This document shows, in pieces, positions 8,679 to 17,143 of a DNA stretch of 35,292 bases (positions are counted from its first letter, which is position 1; each line of letters starts with the position of its first letter). The notes beneath the pieces were generated by a model. That model worked only from the letters and a program-made list of their open reading frames with translations. It was not told where the DNA came from and made no database searches. Source of the stretch: Winogradskyella sp. (lineage in GTDB: Bacteria; Bacteroidota; Bacteroidia; Flavobacteriales; Flavobacteriaceae); NCBI GenBank assembly GCA_013002225.1, contig JABDKL010000034.1, positions 1-35,292 of the forward strand, in the 5' to 3' direction. The position numbers and the translations under genes were made by a program.

Positions 8679-8718
8679 AATAAATAATGCTTTTAATTAA
8701 TATTTTGTTTTAATGTTT

Positions 8719-9009
8719 TTAGTTCACTTCAACATTAGACTTAACACCTTCTAAAAATACTTTAGCTGGTTTAAATGCTGGTATGTTGTGAGCTGGTATT
8801 TTTATTGTAGTATTTTTTGAAATATTACGACCTGTTTTTTCAGCTCTTGTTTTAATAATAAAGCTTCCGAAACCTCTTAAGTAAACGTTATCTCCGCTTT
8901 CTAAAGATGTTTTAACTTCTTCCATAAAGGTTTCAACTGTAGCTTGCACATCACCTTTCTCAATACCTAACTTATCTGATATCTTGGCTACCAAATCGGC
9001 TTTTGTCAT
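8719..9009 (-). CDS. hup: HU-family nucleoid DNA-binding protein
   Basis: 96 residues from the ATG at 9007-9009 (MTKADLVAKISDKLGIEK). A longer in-frame start at 9072 is rejected because a promoter-like element lies between the two starts. The helical dimerisation half is followed by YLRGFGSFIIKTRAEKTGRN, the beta arm with a substituted tip, and KIPAHNIPAFKPAKVFLEGV, the conserved end of the HU/IHF fold. It bends and compacts DNA as a homodimer. The IPAHNIPAF form of the arm is the one usual in Bacteroidota. The 40-base gap to the small basic protein gene suggests a joint transcript. Divergent from mutY. Confidence 0.94.
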   Translation of the reverse strand: MTKADLVAKISDKLGIEKGDVQATVETFMEEVKTSLESGDNVYLRGFGSFIIKTRAEKTGRNISKNTTIKIPAHNIPAFKPAKVFLEGVKSNVEVN

Positions 9010-9048
9010 TGTTATTAGTTTTAGGGTTACTATAATTTCTAAGGGATG

Positions 9049-9056
9049 CAAATATA
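9049..9056 (-). promoter_or_regulatory. Putative -7 element (TATATTTG) of the HU gene
   Basis: On the minus strand TATATTTG matches TAnnTTTG, with a weak CTTG-like -33 about 21 bases upstream. It predicts a leader of roughly 33 bases before the ATG at 9009, and it decides the start choice. Confidence 0.55.
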
Positions 9057-9114
9057 GGTAATTTAATTTCAATATTTCAAGCGTAATTAATTAAAATTTA
9101 ACGTGATAAAGATT

Positions 9115-9122
9115 TAATTTTG
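9115..9122 (+). promoter_or_regulatory. Putative -7 element (TAATTTTG) of the mutY operon
   Basis: TAATTTTG matches TAnnTTTG and lies 21 bases before the mutY ATG at 9144. It overlaps the in-frame TTG at 9120, making that TTG an unlikely start codon. Confidence 0.5.
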
Positions 9123-9143
9123 CCGAAACTTTTAAAAATAAGT

Positions 9144-10193
9144 ATGGATTTTTCCAAAGAACTAATAGACTGGTATTCAGTCAACAAGAGAGACTTGCCA
9201 TGGCGACGAACTCAAAATCCATACTACATCTGGCTTTCCGAAATTATATTACAACAAACTCAAGTGAAACAGGGTTTACCCTATTACGAGCGTTTTGTAA
9301 ACGCTTTTCCGACAATTTTTGACCTCGCAGAGGCTTCTGAAGAAACCATTTTAAAATACTGGCAAGGCTTGGGGTATTATTCGAGAGCCCGTAATCTTCG
9401 TGCTACAGCAAAACATATTACACGTGAGCTAGAAGGTGAATTTCCTGACAATTACAAAGCGCTGTTAGAACTTAAAGGGGTTGGAGACTATACCGCAAGT
9501 GCTATAGCGTCCATAGCCTTTAATGAAGTAGCCGCTGTAGTTGATGGCAATGTGTATAGGGTATTAGCGAGATACTTCGGAATTAAAACACCTATTAACA
9601 CAACCAATGGAATTAAGGAGTTTAAAACCCTGGCCACTGTCCTTATAGATAAGACACAGCCAGCAAAATTTAATCAGGCAATTATGGAGTTTGGTGCAAT
9701 TCAGTGTAAACCAAAAAATCCCGATTGTAGTGTTTGCCCGCTGAGATCCGGTTGTATTGCCCTAGCCCAAAATTCAATAGAGACACTGCCTGTTAAGGTT
9801 AAGAAAACTAAAGTGACTACCAAATACTTCAATTTTTTAGTTTGTATAGATAAGAACAAAAACACACTTTTTGAAAAACGATCTAAAAAAGGCATATGGC
9901 AAAATCTCTACCAGTTCCCATTATATGAATCTCCAAAAAGCATAAACATTAAAGACTTTGACACTGTTGCCCTCAATAGCACATTGCCGCAATGCAAAAT
10001 TTTAGACTTTAGTTTGTATAATGAAATTGATATTGTTCACAAACTATCGCACCAACACTTATATACAAAATTCTGGATTTTAGAGGTAGATTCACTTGGA
10101 AATTCGTCAATACCGTTCAAGGATATTCACAACTACCCAACACCCGTTTTGATAAGTAATTTTATCGACGCAGTTAAAATTCAGAATTTATAA
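9144..10193 (+). CDS. mutY: A/G-specific adenine glycosylase MutY
   Basis: 349 residues from the ATG at 9144. It removes adenine mispaired with 8-oxoguanine. Catalytic Glu33 lies in WLSEIILQQTQV. The helix-hairpin-helix is LKGVGDYTASAIASIAF, and catalytic Asp134 lies in VVDGNVYRVLAR. The 4Fe-4S ligands are Cys188, Cys195, Cys198 and Cys204, with the canonical C-x6-C-x2-C-x5-C spacing. A NUDIX-like C-terminal domain that recognises oxoguanine starts near residue 225 (YFNFLVCIDKNKNTLFEKR). All key residues are present. It is the first gene of the mutY-ssb-gldE-gldD order that is typical of flavobacteria. Confidence 0.96.
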   Translation: MDFSKELIDWYSVNKRDLPWRRTQNPYYIWLSEIILQQTQVKQGLPYYERFVNAFPTIFDLAEASEETILKYWQGLGYYSRARNLRATAKHITRELEGEFPDNYKALLELKGVGDYTASAIASIAFNEVAAVVDGNVYRVLARYFGIKTPINTTNGIKEFKTLATVLIDKTQPAKFNQAIMEFGAIQCKPKNPDCSVCPLRSGCIALAQNSIETLPVKVKKTKVTTKYFNFLVCIDKNKNTLFEKRSKKGIWQNLYQFPLYESPKSINIKDFDTVALNSTLPQCKILDFSLYNEIDIVHKLSHQHLYTKFWILEVDSLGNSSIPFKDIHNYPTPVLISNFIDAVKIQNL

Positions 10194-10209
10194 AATCACA
10201 TTTTTTTAT

Positions 10210-10250
10210 TACTTTTAAAGTAGTGAATTTAAATCCTGTAACTTTACAGG
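10210..10250 (+). other. Two short inverted repeats between mutY and ssb
   Basis: TACTTT-T-AAAGTA at 10210-10222 and CCTGTA-ACTT-TACAGG at 10235-10250 fall in the 72-base gap. TAACTTTA (10239-10246), a near match to the -7 consensus, lies inside the second repeat. They could form small hairpins or an operator at an ssb promoter. There is no T tract, so a terminator is unlikely. Confidence 0.35.
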
Positions 10251-10265
10251 CTAAAACAAATTAAT

Positions 10266-10700
10266 ATGTCAGGAACGTTAAATAAAGTAATGCTAATAGG
10301 GCATTTAGGTGATGAAGTGAAAATGCATTATTTTGATGACAAAAACTGTGTAGGTCGCTTCCCTTTAGCCACTAACGAAACTTATACCAATAAACAAACT
10401 AACGAGCGTGTATCTAACACAGAGTGGCATAACATTGTCGTTAGGAATAAGGCGGCCGAAATTTGTGAAAAATACCTCTCTAAAGGAGATAAGGTTTATA
10501 TTGAAGGTCGTATTAAAACGCGAAAGTGGACTGACGACAAGGGTATGGAGCGCTATTCTACAGAAATTTTATGTAATGATTTTACATTCTTGACTAATAA
10601 GAATGAGCAACAGGCTGAACCAGTTAATAAAACATCACAACCTCAGCAAGCAGCACAAAACAATTCTGCACCCGAAGGTGAAGATGACCTACCATTCTAA
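10266..10700 (+). CDS. ssb: Single-stranded DNA-binding protein
   Basis: 144 residues. An OB-fold at about residues 4-108 contains NKVMLIGHLGDEV, WHNIVVRNKAAEICEKYL, GDKVYIEGRIKTRKW and STEILCNDFTFL. A Gln/Asn-rich linker follows, then the acidic tip DDLPF that docks repair and replication partners. It protects single-stranded DNA at forks and during repair. It lies between mutY and gldE with a 72-base gap upstream and a 20-base gap downstream. The domain order and tip are complete. Confidence 0.96.
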   Translation: MSGTLNKVMLIGHLGDEVKMHYFDDKNCVGRFPLATNETYTNKQTNERVSNTEWHNIVVRNKAAEICEKYLSKGDKVYIEGRIKTRKWTDDKGMERYSTEILCNDFTFLTNKNEQQAEPVNKTSQPQQAAQNNSAPEGEDDLPF

Positions 10701-10720
10701 ATGATTTAATCCCACTAATT

Positions 10721-12043
10721 TTGGATCCAGAACCCACGGTTTTATTCTTACATACCTTAGCCATAAATACTTCGTTTATAACAAGCATTATATTATTAAT
10801 TGTACTCTTAATCTGCTCTGCGTTAATTTCAGGTGCAGAAGTTGCACTATTTTCTTTAACAAAATCTAATATAGACGATGGTTTAGAAAACAAATTGGGT
10901 GCAATGCAGATTATAGCAACTCTGCTCGAGAGACCTAAGAAGCTACTTGCGACTATTCTCGTTGCAAACAATTTTATAAATATTGCGGTCGTTCTATTGT
11001 TCGCTTATATTGGAGAAACCTTGTTTAATAACGTTTCAAACGCATTATTTCGTTTCCTTTTAGAAGTTGTGTCTGCTACATTTTTAATCTTACTTTTTGG
11101 CGAAATAATCCCAAAAATCTATGCCAGCAGAAACAGTGTAAAGTTTGCTTCATTTATGGCAAGACCACTTAAGGTTTTAGATGTATTATTTTCCCCATTA
11201 AGTCTTCCAATGCGTTATGTCACGCTTAAAATTCAAGATACATTCGCTAAACAACGCTCTAATCTTAGTGTGGATCAGTTATCACAAGCACTGGAATTAA
11301 CAAACAATCAGGACACCACACAGGAAGAACAGAAATTGCTTAAGGGCATTGTTTCTTTTGGAAATACAGATACTAAGCAAGTTATGCGACCCAGAATGGA
11401 TCTATTTGCTTTAGATATTAATACACCCTTTGAAACTATCATCTCCGAAATAATTGACAACGGCTATTCCAGAATTCCAGTCTTTGAAGATAATATAGAC
11501 AACGTAAAAGGAGTATTATATGTTAAAGATTTATTGCCGCATCTAAACAAGCAAAAATTTAGCTGGATTACACTTTTACGTGAACCGTTTTTTGTTCCAG
11601 AAAACAAAAAGCTAGATGACTTAATGGTCGAGTTTCAAACTAAAAAGGTACACTTAGCTGTAGTGGTAGATGAATATGGAGGCACTTCTGGTTTGGTTTC
11701 ATTAGAAGATATAATAGAAGAAATTGTTGGCGATATTAGCGATGAGTATGACGATGAAAACTTAATCTTTACTAAAATTGACGATAACAACTATAGCTTT
11801 GATGGTAAAACACCTTTAAAAGATATTTACAAGATCATTGGCATAGAAGATGATGTTGAGCTATTTGAGACCAAAAAGGGAGAGGCTGAAACAATTGCAG
11901 GCTTTGTACTCGAAATATCTGGCGGTTTTCCAAGAATTGGAAGTAGAATAAATTTTAAAAATTACATTTTTACAGTGGAAGCATTAGAACGTAAACGCTT
12001 AAAACAAATAAGATTAACATTATTAAATCAATCAAAAGGATGA
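10721..12043 (+). CDS. gldE: Gliding motility-associated protein GldE (CNNM/CorC-like)
   Basis: 440 residues with a TTG start at 10721. The ATG at 10701 is followed at once by a stop, and no better in-frame start exists before the first membrane segment. Order: DUF21/CNNM membrane region with segments near residues 17-38, 80-100 and 110-135 (SGAEVALFSLTKS, LFGEIIPKIYA); a CBS pair at about 210-330 (VMRPRMDL, SRIPVFEDN, VVVDEYGGTSGLVSLEDI); and a CorC-type C-terminal domain at about 345-435. In Flavobacterium johnsoniae gldE sits beside gldD, as here. Its family handles divalent cations, but its role in gliding or type IX secretion is indirect and unresolved. It overlaps gldD by four bases. 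Confidence 0.93.
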   Translation: MDPEPTVLFLHTLAINTSFITSIILLIVLLICSALISGAEVALFSLTKSNIDDGLENKLGAMQIIATLLERPKKLLATILVANNFINIAVVLLFAYIGETLFNNVSNALFRFLLEVVSATFLILLFGEIIPKIYASRNSVKFASFMARPLKVLDVLFSPLSLPMRYVTLKIQDTFAKQRSNLSVDQLSQALELTNNQDTTQEEQKLLKGIVSFGNTDTKQVMRPRMDLFALDINTPFETIISEIIDNGYSRIPVFEDNIDNVKGVLYVKDLLPHLNKQKFSWITLLREPFFVPENKKLDDLMVEFQTKKVHLAVVVDEYGGTSGLVSLEDIIEEIVGDISDEYDDENLIFTKIDDNNYSFDGKTPLKDIYKIIGIEDDVELFETKKGEAETIAGFVLEISGGFPRIGSRINFKNYIFTVEALERKRLKQIRLTLLNQSKG

Positions 12044-12609
12044 AAAAACTTGTATTACCACTCTTTTGTGCACTTTTAATTGGTTGTAATGATGACGTTT
12101 TACCAAAACCAAAAGGCTATTTGAGGTTAGACTATCCTAGTGCTTCATACGAAGAAGCAAATATACCGCTACCCTTTAAATTTGATAAAAATACACTTGC
12201 CGAACCGATAAAATCCATCAAACAGGCTGAAAATGCAAAAGGTGTAGATATAAAATACCCTTCTATGAAAGCCACCATATACATAACGTACAAAGGGGTT
12301 AATACATCTAACCTGGATAGTTTATTGAGAGACACACAAAATTTAACTCAAAAACATACCATGAAGGCAGATGAAATAATCCAAAGTGAATTTGCACGTC
12401 CTAACGACAAGGTTTATGGTATGCTATATGAAGTAGGAGGCGATGCAGCATCCCAATCTCAGTTTTATGTTACTGATAGTGTAAATCATTTTGTCAGCGG
12501 TTCATTGTACTTCTATGCCAAACCTAACTACGACTCTATTTACCCAGCATCGGAATATTTAAAACAAGATATTAAACGCATTATGGAGTCTATTCAGTGG
12601 AAAGAATAA
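12040..12609 (+). CDS. gldD: Gliding motility lipoprotein GldD
   Basis: 189 residues. The lipoprotein signal ends at LLIGCND, with Cys16 as the lipidation site. The mature start KPKGYLRLDYP is characteristic of GldD as I recall it, as are YPSMKATIYITYKGV in the middle and the C-terminal QDIKRIMESIQW. GldD is required for gliding motility and type IX secretion in Flavobacterium johnsoniae, and is anchored in the cell envelope. The ATGA overlap with gldE points to translational coupling. A strong terminator follows. Confidence 0.93.
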   Translation: MKKLVLPLFCALLIGCNDDVLPKPKGYLRLDYPSASYEEANIPLPFKFDKNTLAEPIKSIKQAENAKGVDIKYPSMKATIYITYKGVNTSNLDSLLRDTQNLTQKHTMKADEIIQSEFARPNDKVYGMLYEVGGDAASQSQFYVTDSVNHFVSGSLYFYAKPNYDSIYPASEYLKQDIKRIMESIQWKE

Positions 12610-12622
12610 TGAATTATTAATA

Positions 12623-12660
12623 GAATAAAAAAAGCAGCCAGTTGGCTGCTTTTTTTATTC
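12623..12660. terminator. Perfect bidirectional terminator between gldD and the TonB receptor gene
   Basis: An 18-bp perfect inverted repeat (12623-12640 with 12643-12660) has GC core GCAGCC/GGCTGC, flanked by seven A and seven T residues. It serves both converging genes. Confidence 0.95.
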
Positions 12661-12677
12661 TACAATACGAAGCTGTA

Positions 12678-15335
12678 TTAGAAGTTATAACGTAAGCTCG
12701 CATTAAATGTTCTACCGATACCTAAGTAATAACCAAAAGCATTTCTTTGGTTAACGTAAGCTCTGTTGAATAAGTTGTAAACGTTAGCTCTGAATGTTAA
12801 AGGATTATCACCTAAAGAAAATCTATAAGTTAAACCTGCATCATATAACGTATATGGTGATATTCTGATAGACTCGTAAGTTCTCCCAGCTAATGCTTCT
12901 TCTGCTACATCAGCAGGATCTACAAACTCGTATAAATCTTCAAAAGTATTTACATCCATATCTACAGATAAGCCTTCTGTGATGTCATAAATGATACCAG
13001 CTCCAAAAGAAGTTTGAGGTGCGTTACCCACTTTCACATTAGTTAAGTCTACTCTACCATCTGTAGTAATAAAATTACCTGTATCATCATTTTGTAAAGT
13101 ATATGGTGTTTCTCCATCGTATTTCCAGTTACCCATAGAGCCATAAGCCTTTAGAGAGAATCTTCCTGAACGTGGACGGTATTCGATATCAAACTCAACA
13201 CCATTATGCTTTTGAGTTACATCAGTTAATCTGTAAGTACTGAATTCATCATCAGATGTTCCAACTGTACCATCTGCACCAGGTTGTACTGGTCCATTAA
13301 TGGATAAGAATCTATTACCCCATTCCGTACTGTAGGCATCTACATTTATTCTAATAACATCATTCTGGAAACGGTATCCACCTTCAATACCAGTAATTTC
13401 TTCATTATCTACATCTGGCTCAGCTAATCTGTTATCATATCTGATATCCGCAAAAATGTTATCTAAGAATGGTTGACGAGAATAAAATCCAGCATTAGCA
13501 AATACAGAATGTCTTTCATCAATCTTAAATGCAGCACCACCTTTAAGGTTGTAGCCAGCTTTGCTTACTTTTTCAGATTTACCTAAACCATTTCCTCTAC
13601 CAGAAAAGAAACCTTCTCTTTGGTAAGACTGTGTAGATACAGAACCTTGAACGAATGTTGAAAAACGATCATTTGCATACTCTACTTGACCAAAACCACC
13701 TAAGTACTGAATAACCTCTTCGTAGTTGTAATCGTATCTCTGGCCATTATCAGCAAAATTAAATAATGCTGCCCATGGATCTGCTTCAAAAGTTTCAGTT
13801 AATACATAATCACTAGGACGATCAGTTCTAAAGTTATCGTTATAACCATCTAAACCTAAAGTGTTATTTAATTGTCTGAAGTGGAAACCATTATAAGTTC
13901 TACCATCGATACCAACATTCATTGACCAATTTTCGTTTGGCTCATATTCTAAGTTAGATAATATTCCGTACCAATTATGGTTATTTACAGAAGATCTTCT
14001 TAAATAAGAATCACCAAATGTACCGTATTGACCACCATTAATAGTCGTTGCAGTAGCAATGTTATTTTCAACAATTTGATCGAAATTAATTTCTCTTGCA
14101 TTAAGCGCATCAGAATCTCCAGTTACATCTTCGTTTCTAACTCTTCCTCTACCAAGACCTCCGGTTCCGCCACCGCGACCCCAAGATGCATATAATACTG
14201 TTGAAAGATCTAAATTATCATTGATATTAAAATCCCAGTTTAAGTTTGCAACTGGCTTATGGTAATAGTTACGGCGTTCTGTAAAACGCTCACCATCTAA
14301 GAAACCAGTATTACTGTTTGCCTTTTCACCATACATCTCATAAAATTCTAAACTTTGAGAGAAATTTTGGTCGTGCCATTGTGGTGCACCGGTAATTAAA
14401 AAGTTAAACGTATTTTTTTCGTTTGGTTGGTACCCTACAGAAAATAAATAGTTTTGACCTTGACCTGCAGTACCAATTGCATATTTTCTATGTGCTTGCC
14501 AGTGATCTAATAAAAATGAGAAAGACCAACCTTTATCGTTAGCTCCAGTATTATAAGAAGCTGTAGTTTTTACATAACTATCATTACCTCCAGTAAATCT
14601 TACAAAACCACCTTGTCTTTTGTCTGTAGTCCTAGACACGATGTTTACCGTACCACCAACAGAAGAAATAGCCAGTTTAGAAGAACCTAAACCTCTCTGC
14701 ACCTGCACAGCATTAGCAACATCTGCCATACCTGACCAGTTAGACCAATACATTCTACCATCTTCCATACCATTAATTGGCTGACCATTTAATAGGTAAG
14801 CGGTATTAGTCTGATCAAAACCTCTTAAGAAAATCTGGCTATCACCAAATCCACCAGCCTGGTTAGATACATAAACCGATGGTGTGTTTTTAAATGACTC
14901 ACCAAATTCTGCGTTACCAGCAATTTTTAGCTGTATATCTTTACCTTTAATAGTCGATACAGCAACAGGAGTTTCTCTCCCTTCAGCTAAATCGATTACA
15001 CCAGTTCCTACGATAATAACTTCTTCTAAAGTATTATCACCATCTAAAACAATTCTACCAAAATTGGTATCACCATTAAATTTTAATTCTCGTGCAGCAA
15101 AACCTACATAAGACACTACAATTAAACCAGAATCAGAATCAGTTGTTAACGTAAAGTTACCATCCATGTCTGAAACAACACCAACAGTAGTACCTTTTAC
15201 TACAACATTAGCTCCTGGTAATGGTTCATTAAAATCTGCATCTACAATTTTACCAGTAATTGTACTTTGTGCAAAGGCAACTGTACTGAAAAGCATCAAT
15301 ACAACTACCAACATAAATTGAGTAATTTTTTTCAT
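12678..15335 (-). CDS. TonB-dependent receptor with carboxypeptidase-like N-terminal domain
   Basis: 885 residues. The signal peptide ends near AFAQ (residue 23). Residues about 25-105 form the beta-sandwich CarboxypepD_reg-like domain typical of Bacteroidota receptors (GKIVDADFNEPLPGANVVVKG). The TonB box region EEVIIVGTGVI is followed by a plug at about 115-235 (SVYVSNQAGGFGDSQIFLRG, QVQRGLGSSKLAISSVGGT). The remainder is a 22-strand-type barrel ending in ASLRYNF. No SusD-like lipoprotein is adjacent, so polysaccharide uptake by a Sus-type pair is not indicated; the substrate cannot be read from the sequence. The gene stands alone between two terminator or promoter regions, with a repeat-rich promoter upstream. 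Confidence 0.94.
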   Translation of the reverse strand: MKKITQFMLVVVLMLFSTVAFAQSTITGKIVDADFNEPLPGANVVVKGTTVGVVSDMDGNFTLTTDSDSGLIVVSYVGFAARELKFNGDTNFGRIVLDGDNTLEEVIIVGTGVIDLAEGRETPVAVSTIKGKDIQLKIAGNAEFGESFKNTPSVYVSNQAGGFGDSQIFLRGFDQTNTAYLLNGQPINGMEDGRMYWSNWSGMADVANAVQVQRGLGSSKLAISSVGGTVNIVSRTTDKRQGGFVRFTGGNDSYVKTTASYNTGANDKGWSFSFLLDHWQAHRKYAIGTAGQGQNYLFSVGYQPNEKNTFNFLITGAPQWHDQNFSQSLEFYEMYGEKANSNTGFLDGERFTERRNYYHKPVANLNWDFNINDNLDLSTVLYASWGRGGGTGGLGRGRVRNEDVTGDSDALNAREINFDQIVENNIATATTINGGQYGTFGDSYLRRSSVNNHNWYGILSNLEYEPNENWSMNVGIDGRTYNGFHFRQLNNTLGLDGYNDNFRTDRPSDYVLTETFEADPWAALFNFADNGQRYDYNYEEVIQYLGGFGQVEYANDRFSTFVQGSVSTQSYQREGFFSGRGNGLGKSEKVSKAGYNLKGGAAFKIDERHSVFANAGFYSRQPFLDNIFADIRYDNRLAEPDVDNEEITGIEGGYRFQNDVIRINVDAYSTEWGNRFLSINGPVQPGADGTVGTSDDEFSTYRLTDVTQKHNGVEFDIEYRPRSGRFSLKAYGSMGNWKYDGETPYTLQNDDTGNFITTDGRVDLTNVKVGNAPQTSFGAGIIYDITEGLSVDMDVNTFEDLYEFVDPADVAEEALAGRTYESIRISPYTLYDAGLTYRFSLGDNPLTFRANVYNLFNRAYVNQRNAFGYYLGIGRTFNASLRYNF

Positions 15336-15369
15336 ATAAAATTTAAGTTAATTAGTTTTATGTTTGGCG

Positions 15370-15377
15370 CAAAATTA
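15370..15377 (-). promoter_or_regulatory. Putative -7 element (TAATTTTG) of the TonB receptor gene
   Basis: On the minus strand TAATTTTG matches the Bacteroidota -7 consensus and would give a leader of about 30 bases. The -33 position has no TTTG and is occupied by the TTAA-repeat array at 15392-15435, as expected for an activator-dependent promoter. Confidence 0.5.
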
Positions 15378-15391
15378 CGCAATAGGGCTGT

Positions 15392-15435
15392 TATAACATT
15401 AACTTAATGTTAAGAATTATGCCAAACAAAGTTAA
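15392..15435 (-). promoter_or_regulatory. Putative regulator-binding array upstream of the TonB receptor gene
   Basis: TTAA boxes at 15399-15402, 15410-15413 and 15432-15435 are spaced by 11 and 22 bases, i.e. one helical-turn steps. The central two also form a 19-bp palindrome, TAACATTAA-C-TTAATGTTA, at 15394-15412. The array lies just upstream of the -7 element. It fits direct-repeat sites of an OmpR/PhoB-type regulator or a dimer operator; which one is not decidable here. Confidence 0.45.
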
Positions 15436-15496
15436 TTTCATTTTTAACAAACTTTATGTATGCATAGTGAATTTATCAAAAACTTTTTAACAACTT

Positions 15497-17143
15497 TTAA
15501 CGATTCTTTTTATAAAACCGGATTAAATGTTGAGTGGAAGCATCGTGGTTTTGAGAAGAATTATCATTTTCTAACTCTTCTAATATAGATTTTGCTAATT
15601 GTTTACCGAGTTCTACACCATATTGATCAAAGCTATATATATTCCATATAATCCCTTGTACAAAAATTTTGTGCTCATACATAGCGATAAGTTTACCAAG
15701 ACTTTCTGGGGTAAGCTTTTTAATTAATATCGAAGTTGTTGGCTTATTACCATCAAAAATTTTAAACGGAGCTAATTTTTCTATAGCTACTTCAGGATAA
15801 GATTGAGCCTTAAGCTCATCTAAAACATCTCCCTTGGGTTTGCCATTCATTAAAGCTTCGGTCTGTGCAAAATAATTAGACATTAGCTTATTATGATGCG
15901 AATTATTTCCATGAAGCGATTCCACAAATCCAATAAAATCTGCTGGTATTAATTTAGTTCCCTGGTGTATTAATTGAAAAAAAGCATGTTGCGAATTCGT
16001 ACCAGGCTCTCCCCAAATTATTGTACCTGTTTGGTAGTCTACACCATAACCATTTCTATCGACGCTCTTTCCATTACTTTCCATAATACCTTGCTGAAGA
16101 TAAGTAGCAAATTGATTTAAGTATTGTGTATAAGGAATTATTGCTTCGCTTTCGGCCTCAAAAAAATTATTATACCATACCGTTAACAAGGCCGATATAA
16201 CTGGTATGTTATTTTCAAAATCTGTATGGTTAAAATGCTCATCCATTTTATGAGCGCCTTTTAATAAATCTTCAAAATTTTCGTACCCTAAAGCTAAACT
16301 TATGGATAAACCAACTGCACTCCACAGGGAAAAGCGTCCTCCAACCCAATCTTTCATAGGAAAGATATTTGCTTCGTCAATGCCAAAATTTATTACACTT
16401 TCAATATTTGTAGATACTGCAATAAAATGTTTGGCAACAGCTTCCTTAGGTTGGGATTCTAAAAACCAAGACTTAATAGAATTTGCATTAGACAAGGTCT
16501 CCTGCGTTGTAAATGTTTTAGATACAATAACAAAAAGGGTAGTCTCTGGATTAAGGCTTTTAATCACCTCAGCATAATGATCACCGTCAACGTTGCTTAT
16601 AAAATGCGTTTTCAAATGATTTTTATAAAACTGAAGCGAATCTACAACCATAGCAGGTCCTAGATCAGAACCTCCAATACCAATATTTACAACATCGGTA
16701 ATTGTTTTACCAGTATGTCCTTGGTGTTCGCCTTTTACAACAGCATTAGTAAAATTTTTAATCTTTTGTTTTACCTCATGTACTTCTGGAATAATATTCT
16801 TGCCATTTACAAAAACCTCTGCCGATTTAGGCGCTCGCAATGCTGTATGTAAAACAGCTCTTCCCTCCGTCTCATTAATAATTTCTCCTGAAAATTGTTT
16901 AGTTATTGCATCTCTTAGTTGTAACTCTTCTGCTAAGGATGCCAGTAATTTTAGTGTTTCCTTGGTGATTCTGTTCTTAGAAAAATCGACATAAAAGTCA
17001 TCCCAAATAACTGTAAGCGCTTTGGCTCTCTCAGGATTGGATTTAAATAATTCCTTAAGGTGTTTAGTTTTTAAGGCCTCGAAATGAGCTTGCAATTGTT
17101 TCCAAGCCTCAGTTGTAGTGGGGTTTATTGATTTTAATGCCAT
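15497..17143 (-). CDS. pgi: Glucose-6-phosphate isomerase
   Basis: 548 residues, the usual length. It interconverts glucose 6-phosphate and fructose 6-phosphate in glycolysis and gluconeogenesis. Signature segments: [17 protein letters not shown] (phosphate binding), [41 protein letters not shown] with catalytic Glu379 and the following His, and [13 protein letters not shown] near the end with the catalytic Lys. Its start codon shares one base with the stop of the M23 peptidase gene (TAATG), so it is translationally coupled and is the last gene of a four-gene minus-strand run. The metabolic link to its neighbours is not obvious. Confidence 0.96.
   Translation of the reverse strand: MALKSINPTTTEAWKQLQAHFEALKTKHLKELFKSNPERAKALTVIWDDFYVDFSKNRITKETLKLLASLAEELQLRDAITKQFSGEIINETEGRAVLHTALRAPKSAEVFVNGKNIIPEVHEVKQKIKNFTNAVVKGEHQGHTGKTITDVVNIGIGGSDLGPAMVVDSLQFYKNHLKTHFISNVDGDHYAEVIKSLNPETTLFVIVSKTFTTQETLSNANSIKSWFLESQPKEAVAKHFIAVSTNIESVINFGIDEANIFPMKDWVGGRFSLWSAVGLSISLALGYENFEDLLKGAHKMDEHFNHTDFENNIPVISALLTVWYNNFFEAESEAIIPYTQYLNQFATYLQQGIMESNGKSVDRNGYGVDYQTGTIIWGEPGTNSQHAFFQLIHQGTKLIPADFIGFVESLHGNNSHHNKLMSNYFAQTEALMNGKPKGDVLDELKAQSYPEVAIEKLAPFKIFDGNKPTTSILIKKLTPESLGKLIAMYEHKIFVQGIIWNIYSFDQYGVELGKQLAKSILEELENDNSSQNHDASTQHLIRFYKKNR

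Noticed and set aside
8469-8687. 72-codon plus-strand frame opposite the 29-residue basic protein
   Set aside because: The minus-strand small gene has a coherent basic product, terminator and upstream partner; the plus frame runs through that terminator and encodes nothing recognisable.
9010-9072. N-terminal extension of the HU protein to 117 residues
   Set aside because: The extension contains the TATATTTG promoter element, and HU proteins begin at the MTKADL-type start.
10210-10250. Rho-independent terminator between mutY and ssb
   Set aside because: The two inverted repeats are short and lack a following T tract, so they are recorded only as possible regulatory hairpins.
10624-10971. 115-codon minus-strand open frame over the ssb-gldE junction
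   Set aside because: It overlaps two confident genes and has no promoter, homology or plausible product.
12678-15335. SusC/SusD-type polysaccharide uptake locus
   Set aside because: There is no SusD-like lipoprotein or glycoside hydrolase next to the receptor, so the gene is left as a lone TonB-dependent receptor.
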